DNA from: Flammeovirgaceae bacterium UBA2338
Lineage (GTDB): Bacteria > Bacteroidota > Bacteroidia > Cytophagales > Cyclobacteriaceae
Length of the DNA stretch: 19,824 nucleotides
Direction of reading: 5' to 3'
NCBI GenBank assembly: GCA_002344795.1
Contig: DDUM01000074.1
Location: forward strand, 1 to 19,824
Shown one piece after another: positions 15,249 through 19,824 of this stretch. The position numbers and the translations under genes are program-made. Numbering within the stretch: position 1 is the first letter of the stretch; every line of letters begins with the position of its first letter. Below the pieces are notes generated by a model, which had not been told where the DNA came from, made no database searches, and saw nothing but the letters and a program-made list of their open reading frames with translations.

Positions 15249-16142
15249 ATGAAACAAAAGTTGATCTTGATTACATTGCATCTTGTATTTGCAAGTACTT
15301 ACTCTCAGTCAATAATAATTGAGCTTTCGATAAAATGGGAGACTGATTTAGTGTCACTAGATTTGGCTCCAGTTAATGGGATAGATGAGCTAGTAGCAAT
15401 CCCCTACTTAATCGTTAAGTATAAAAATACCAAAGAATACCCAGTTTATCTCAGGGCGCTATTTGACTTGGATGACGAGTATCCACTTTTACCATATGAA
15501 TCTAATTTTGGCAATCGGACTGACTTAGCGAAGGGACTGGAGAGACTTAGTGATTATTCTTCTGAAGATTTCAATGTTTACTCCTTATCAACAAGGTACT
15601 ATAATGGAATGTGTGAAATTATTCCTAAAGAAAGTGGTAAGAATCTCACTACGGTTTCTGTAATTAATTATGATATTTCGAGAATTCACCTTGTTCTAAA
15701 AACCCAAGCTCTATTGGACAAATTTAATACCAATAAGAGACTCTCGTGCTTCGATATTCCTGGCAAAGAAACAATTCTATATCACCAAGCCGATAGCATA
15801 CTAAATTTGTTAGGGAATAATAGCGAGCAAAAACTGGAGTTTTCAATGAATGATTTTTTAAACACTGGCCCCTTGATGGACGATCGATTTGTTTTTTTAA
15901 AACCAAGAGAGACGCAGATTCAAAAGGTGAATTTAATTGGGTTTTATATAGCTGGGGGAAACTATAAGTTTTGTTTTGAAGGTAATGTACCCCGCTATGT
16001 TCTAGGTGATTCCTACTATGACAACAATGCTGAGAAATGGAGATATAAGAGATTGAAATTACCTGCTGAATTAAAGGGTCATAAACTTATTTCAGGTAGA
16101 ATTCAAATCAATTGTGCTGAGTTAAGTATTAATAGGGAATAG
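15249..16142 (+). CDS. Exported protein, immunity candidate for the Rhs tip
   Basis: This is a 297-residue protein. Residues 1-20 (MKQKLILITLHLVFASTYSQ) are a typical signal peptide with cleavage near SYSQ/SI-type sites. The mature part is acidic, beta-rich and has no membrane segment or recognised domain. The gene starts 3 nt after the Rhs stop, on the same strand, which is the normal place for the cognate immunity gene of an Rhs toxin. An exported immunity protein would fit a toxin acting in the periplasm or at the surface. It may instead be a general accessory protein of the locus. No direct evidence of neutralisation can be seen. Confidence 0.55.
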   Translation: MKQKLILITLHLVFASTYSQSIIIELSIKWETDLVSLDLAPVNGIDELVAIPYLIVKYKNTKEYPVYLRALFDLDDEYPLLPYESNFGNRTDLAKGLERLSDYSSEDFNVYSLSTRYYNGMCEIIPKESGKNLTTVSVINYDISRIHLVLKTQALLDKFNTNKRLSCFDIPGKETILYHQADSILNLLGNNSEQKLEFSMNDFLNTGPLMDDRFVFLKPRETQIQKVNLIGFYIAGGNYKFCFEGNVPRYVLGDSYYDNNAEKWRYKRLKLPAELKGHKLISGRIQINCAELSINRE

Positions 16143-16210
16143 CTTCAGTAAAACAAAATAGACTAATAAATTCACATGCTTTGCAGGTGGCAGTTTAAAA
16201 GTCAGTTTAA

Positions 16211-16504
16211 ATGAAATTTAATTGGGTACTTGTAACCTTCATTTTAATTGCTGAAATAATGGTTTTTACCATTGTGACAGGATTCTCTCTTGTTGGATAT
16301 CTTCCAATTTATTTAGCGGGCACTATTGCTGCTATTTGTATTATAGTCTTAATATTAGCTTACATTTTGATGCTAAAGTCAAAAAATAACAATATTGTAG
16401 CTAGGATTTTGCTTCTGTTAATAATTGGAATAATTGTTTTTGTTGAGACCACAATATTAATTGATCTTATTAATGGAACATTTGATTGTTCAACATGTCC
16501 ATAA
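16211..16504 (+). CDS. Small membrane protein with three predicted transmembrane segments
   Basis: This is a 97-residue, strongly hydrophobic protein starting MKFNWVLVTFILIAEIMVFT. Three membrane helices are visible, near residues 4-24, 31-55 and 64-86, with a charged loop KSKNNN between the second and third. The C-terminus ends FDCSTCP with two cysteines. It lies 68 nt after the exported protein and on the same strand. No family is recognised. In Rhs islands small membrane proteins can be immunity factors, which is an alternative to the preceding gene. Confidence 0.55.
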   Translation: MKFNWVLVTFILIAEIMVFTIVTGFSLVGYLPIYLAGTIAAICIIVLILAYILMLKSKNNNIVARILLLLIIGIIVFVETTILIDLINGTFDCSTCP

Positions 16505-16637
16505 AGATTCTTTTATTTTAAACCTGATGTCCATTAATTAAATCTCTCTATCAACTGACAATAGTAATCTTTTTGAATTGGCTAATTTGATCTTGAACAT
16601 GGAACATATATCAAGGTTAAGTTCTTGTAATGTAGGT

Positions 16638-18224
16638 ATGAGAGCGACATATGTATTTATAGTTTTCTTGATGTTCGGTTGCGAGGTATTTAGAGATAGT
16701 TTTCTTCGAACATCGGAATCTAAATTATTCATAGATTCAATGGCTGGCTCAAAGGAATTTACGATAACCAGCAATGACAATTGGGAGATTTCTTGTCAGG
16801 AAGATTGGCTTTCCTTTTCTTTGGCACATGGAAGAGGTAAGCAAACCATAACAATTAACTGGAAGGCAAACCCTAAGAACAATATTAGAATTGGCTCTTT
16901 TGATGTAGTTTATTCAGATGGCAGATCCCAAGTAACCGTAGAACAAGAAATTTCACCTATTCAAATGGTAAATTATTGTGGCCAATTGGGAAATAAAACT
17001 TTTGGTATAACAGATTCTATTCGAGTTATTTTTGACAGGCCCGTTACGGTTGAGCGAATATACAGCCCTTGGATTTCTTGTGTACCACCCACCATAGAGT
17101 ATAGTTACACTCATAATAGGCACGGAGTAAGTTTCACATATTCATGTGCCCGTTTAGGTGGGTCATATCCGTTTGAAGTTGATGTTGTGGATGATGAAGG
17201 GAATAAACTATCAACAGCATTTGATATTGGTTTCTACCAGAAGCAAGTTCGGATTGATGGATTTATAACAAGTTATTTTGTGGAAGAAGAGAATGGGTTA
17301 TACTGGCTTTCTACAACCAATCCCAACAGTATCCTAGCACTCTCAATGGGTGATTTGTCTATTGTTAGAAAAATTGATCTGGATATACTGCCAAGTAGGA
17401 TAAGACTTAATCCTTTCAATGGAAAAATGTACATCCTAAATTTCAACCGAGACTCTAATATCTATGTATTGGATATATTGAATGGACAAATAGTAAAAAC
17501 AATACCCAATCTTCCTTTTGGAGATGATCACCCTCAGTATCCGGCCATTTATCCTTCCGATATTGATTTCCTTTCGGACGGTTATGGGGTAGTCGTACTC
17601 AAAGCAGAGGGAGCGACCATGTTCAGGTGGAAAATCATTGATAGCGCTAATGACGATGAAATGTTTCTTCATCCTCAAAATGATGGAATCAATGGCACAA
17701 GATTTAACTTCACAGGTTTGACAAGCAATTTTGATAAAACCAAAATATTACTAATGAATGTGGGTGTAGACGCTGATGTAGGCGTTTTGGATCAGCAAAC
17801 AAAGGAAATAACAATCACCAGACCGTTGGAAGGATCAACTAGAATTCTAAGCATAAAAGCTAACAGATTGAATAGTTCTTTATTTCTTGCCCATAGCTGG
17901 CACCAATATGTTGCGCAGGATATACCAGGTATAATAAGCAAATTCCTTTTTAGATTTTATTATTCTGATTGGAGTAATGATTTCGATTATTATCCAAACA
18001 ATGGAAAGATGATCTACTATCTCGGATCTGGAGAAATGGCACTTTTTGACTTTAATTCTCAACAGGTTTTGTCGTGGTATGATGCACTGCATGACATGAA
18101 AGGACTTACAGCTACAACAGATGGAAAACACCTGATTACCTATAAGCATGAGTCATCAACTGACCAATCAAAAAGCAGCTCATTATTATATCAGTTTTCC
18201 GCTCAATCAATAAGGGGATGGTAA
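16638..18224 (+). CDS. BACON-domain lipoprotein with beta-propeller-like C-terminus
   Basis: The start is ATG 16638 (MRATYVFIVFLMFGC). The upstream TTG frame to 16578 would bury the signal peptide. FLMFGC makes a lipobox with Cys15 as the lipidation site. A BACON-like domain (about 35-110; KEFTITSNDNWEISCQEDWL and SDGRSQVTVEQE) is followed by an Ig-like segment (120-210) with paired Cys. Repeated strand blocks (STTNPNSILALSMGDLSIV, MYILNFNRDSNIYVLDILNG, FDKTKILLMNVG) then suggest a propeller-type fold. BACON domains are typical of Bacteroidota surface lipoproteins and often bind carbohydrate or mucin. This gene lies between the Rhs cassette and the coiled-coil/barrel gene, with a 28-nt gap to the latter. 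Confidence 0.72.
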   Translation: MRATYVFIVFLMFGCEVFRDSFLRTSESKLFIDSMAGSKEFTITSNDNWEISCQEDWLSFSLAHGRGKQTITINWKANPKNNIRIGSFDVVYSDGRSQVTVEQEISPIQMVNYCGQLGNKTFGITDSIRVIFDRPVTVERIYSPWISCVPPTIEYSYTHNRHGVSFTYSCARLGGSYPFEVDVVDDEGNKLSTAFDIGFYQKQVRIDGFITSYFVEEENGLYWLSTTNPNSILALSMGDLSIVRKIDLDILPSRIRLNPFNGKMYILNFNRDSNIYVLDILNGQIVKTIPNLPFGDDHPQYPAIYPSDIDFLSDGYGVVVLKAEGATMFRWKIIDSANDDEMFLHPQNDGINGTRFNFTGLTSNFDKTKILLMNVGVDADVGVLDQQTKEITITRPLEGSTRILSIKANRLNSSLFLAHSWHQYVAQDIPGIISKFLFRFYYSDWSNDFDYYPNNGKMIYYLGSGEMALFDFNSQQVLSWYDALHDMKGLTATTDGKHLITYKHESSTDQSKSSSLLYQFSAQSIRGW

Positions 18225-18252
18225 TATGGCGTTTATTATTACATAGTATGTG

Positions 18253-19650
18253 ATGAGACTCGTTTATGCCATAATGATCTTTGTTAGTGCAGCTTTTGGT
18301 TATGCACAACCGGATACAACTAAGCATAAATTTATTCCTGACTCCCTTCAATCAATTGAATTCAAAAAACTCGATTCCATCCAACAGCAAACTGCCATTG
18401 AATACCAAACGCTCAAAAGTGAATATGACTCTATCACAGATTCATACACTAATCTTACCAACAAGCTGCAAACACAAATTGATAGCTTGTCCAACCTAGA
18501 TCAGCCTTTTGATAAACTGGCCACAAAACTTGATAGTGTAAATCGTGTTAAAGAAGAAAAGCTCTTTGCAGTAAAACAAAAAGCAGAAAACGTAAAGCAG
18601 AAGGCCAAAGAGAAGATTGAGAATTTGAATTTACCCAAAGAAGTCAGCGGAGAAGTTGGCAAGTACACCGCAGCATTGGATCAGTTGGACATAACTTTGC
18701 CTGATTCAGAATTTAGTATCCCACAACTCAACCTGGATGAAATCCCAAAAATCAAACTACCCGGCCTAAACAATCCGCTGTCCGGAGATTTTGGAAATCT
18801 CAACATTCCTGAAATCAATACCAACCTCGGTGAGGTAACGGAAAAGATATCATCCATCCAGCAAGAGCTCCCCGCAACCCCAACGGTAGAAGATGTAACC
18901 ACAAAAGCGGAAGAGAAGGCAACAGAACTGGCATCTGAAAAGATCGGTGACATTGGTGGCGCACCGGAAATTCCAGCAAGTGAAGAACAAGCCAAGGAAA
19001 TGCTGGTAACAGAAGCCAAGAAGCAAGCGATCGATCACTTTGCCGGCAAGCAGGACAAGCTGCAGGCCGCCATGGACCAAATGAGCAAGTACAAACAACG
19101 GTATTCCAATGTGCAGAGCATTAAAGATCTTCCCAAGAAACTCCCAAATGAGATGCACGGTAAGCCCTTGCGCGAGCGGCTTGTGCCAGGCCTGTCCATC
19201 CAAATCCAAAAGCGCAACGATTGGTGGTTTGATTTCAATCCCTATCTCGGCTACAGGTTTACCGGCCGCATAACAGTAGGTTTGGGCTGGAACCACCGCA
19301 TAGCCTTCAACTTTGATAAAGGCGAGTTTAACCCAGATATGTACATCTATGGCCCACGTTCCTATGGCGAGTTCAGGATCAAGAAAGGCTTCTCCGGTCG
19401 CCTAGAAGTTGAGGTGATGAACACCCCGGTACGCGTACCACCCTCACAGGATTTCGCCACACAGGAGTGGATATGGAGCGCCATGGCCGGATTGAAAAAG
19501 GAGTATCGTATTTCAAAATCGCTACGGGGTAATGCACAGGTGCTGTATAACCTGTTTAATCCGCATTATAAAAGCCCGTATACGGATAGGCTGAATATGC
19601 GGATTGGGGTTGAGTATAAGATTCCTAAAAAGAAGCCTAAAGCGCAGTGA
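18253..19650 (+). CDS. Secreted coiled-coil plus outer-membrane beta-barrel protein
   Basis: The start is ATG 18253, one codon after a GTG that is less likely. The signal peptide is MRLVYAIMIFVSAAFGYAQ (1-19). A long coiled-coil follows (about 35-145, rich in Glu, Lys and Gln), then a Pro/Asn-rich linker with repeated IPQLNLDEIPKIKLPGL-type units (about 155-205). A second helical part (215-300) leads to a C-terminal barrel-like domain (about 310-465; RERLVPGLSIQIQ, FNPYLGYRF, RSYGEFRIK, MRIGVEYKIPKKK). The 3' half is richer in G+C than the Rhs gene upstream. The 61-1057 pseudogene and the 1469-1543 scrap are paralogues, so this is the conserved member of the island. It is probably a surface anchor or export component for the Rhs system. 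The function is inferred. Confidence 0.72.
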   Translation: MRLVYAIMIFVSAAFGYAQPDTTKHKFIPDSLQSIEFKKLDSIQQQTAIEYQTLKSEYDSITDSYTNLTNKLQTQIDSLSNLDQPFDKLATKLDSVNRVKEEKLFAVKQKAENVKQKAKEKIENLNLPKEVSGEVGKYTAALDQLDITLPDSEFSIPQLNLDEIPKIKLPGLNNPLSGDFGNLNIPEINTNLGEVTEKISSIQQELPATPTVEDVTTKAEEKATELASEKIGDIGGAPEIPASEEQAKEMLVTEAKKQAIDHFAGKQDKLQAAMDQMSKYKQRYSNVQSIKDLPKKLPNEMHGKPLRERLVPGLSIQIQKRNDWWFDFNPYLGYRFTGRITVGLGWNHRIAFNFDKGEFNPDMYIYGPRSYGEFRIKKGFSGRLEVEVMNTPVRVPPSQDFATQEWIWSAMAGLKKEYRISKSLRGNAQVLYNLFNPHYKSPYTDRLNMRIGVEYKIPKKKPKAQ

Positions 19651-19757
19651 TAAGATAGAGTGGAGTATTTCTAAATCCATAGCTGAGGCATTGATTACAC
19701 CAACTCTACGACTACCGGTGGACTCTTATAATCGGGCAGGACTATATGCATTTATAG
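19651..19757. other. Intergenic region before the next gene
   Basis: No gene or clear terminator is seen. The last bases TTTATAG directly before the next ATG match the bases before the truncated leader at 11364-11370. Confidence 0.4.
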
Positions 19758-19824
19758 ATGCAGGGAAGCGATCGGAACTGTTTACTGTTTTTGTTGCTGT
19801 TGTCTGTTTGTTTTCTGTACTGTC
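19758..19824 (+). CDS. Start of a secreted protein, cut by the window edge
   Basis: ATG 19758 opens a frame reading MQGSDRNCLLFLLLLSVCFL and continuing to the end of the window. It has a short polar N-terminus followed by a long leucine-rich hydrophobic stretch, as in a signal peptide. The first 20 nt and the preceding seven bases resemble 11364-11381, upstream of the truncated Rhs gene, so it could be the start of another Rhs-type protein. Only 22 codons are visible and no domain can be called. Confidence 0.5.
   Translation, partial: MQGSDRNCLLFLLLLSVCFLYC

Noticed and set aside
18681..19296. Long minus-strand frames inside the barrel gene
   Set aside because: They are antisense to a gene with signal peptide, coiled-coil and barrel features, and their composition (Cys/Leu-rich) looks like shadow translation.
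1..19824. tRNA or rRNA genes as insertion site
   Set aside because: No cloverleaf with a TTCRANNC-type T-arm or any rRNA-like stretch was noticed by eye on either strand. A covariance-model scan was not possible.

Overview
The window reads as an AT-rich accessory region from a Bacteroidota genome, probably of the Cytophagales type. This is inferred from the Rhs/YD-repeat protein with its interleaved jelly-roll segment, the BACON-domain lipoprotein, the coiled-coil plus outer-membrane-barrel proteins and the weak ribosome binding sites. No marker gene fixes the taxon. Three layers can be separated.

(1) Host or Rhs-island backbone, in two parts. On the left (1-1543) are a frameshifted coiled-coil/barrel gene, a small unknown gene and a C-terminal scrap of a second barrel paralogue. 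On the right (11.4-19.8 kb, all plus strand) are a large Rhs protein lacking its N-terminal part and ending in an HEFVH metallopeptidase-like tip, an exported protein 3 nt downstream (immunity candidate), a small membrane protein, a BACON/beta-propeller lipoprotein, an intact coiled-coil/barrel protein, and the signal-peptide start of a further gene at the window edge. The barrel genes on both sides are paralogues, so the island seems to have grown by duplication and decay.

(2) A complete IS3-family element (1607-2859) with imperfect inverted repeats, an A-AAA-AAG programmed frameshift and a 4-bp ATTG target duplication. It sits in the 3' end of a minus-strand metallophosphoesterase gene. The lost tail of that gene can still be read on the far side of the IS.

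(3) The most interesting part, about 3.5-11.3 kb, is a Tn7-like module. A plus-strand operon encodes a TnsA endonuclease, a TnsB/TniA DDE transposase, a TnsC/TniB AAA+ ATPase and, where a TniQ/TnsD target selector would be expected, a STAS-like/GHKL ATPase protein. Divergent from it is a three-gene operon with a sigma-70-like protein, a small helical protein and an ImmA/IrrE metallopeptidase. The two operons share a 217-nt region with a bipartite dyad (GCTAAC-N10-AATRTTACCAT, twice, inverted). At the left edge is an unusual 165-bp array of about 21-bp repeats around an 11-bp perfect dyad. A 13/14-nt inverted match near 3541 and 11268 is a candidate for the element's ends. No TniQ, CRISPR array or effector is visible.

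The working inference is a Tn7-like transposon, or a domesticated derivative, in which target choice or activation is controlled by a GHKL/STAS switch and a sigma/ImmA-type regulatory circuit. The gene identities are well supported; that regulatory model is not demonstrated by the sequence.
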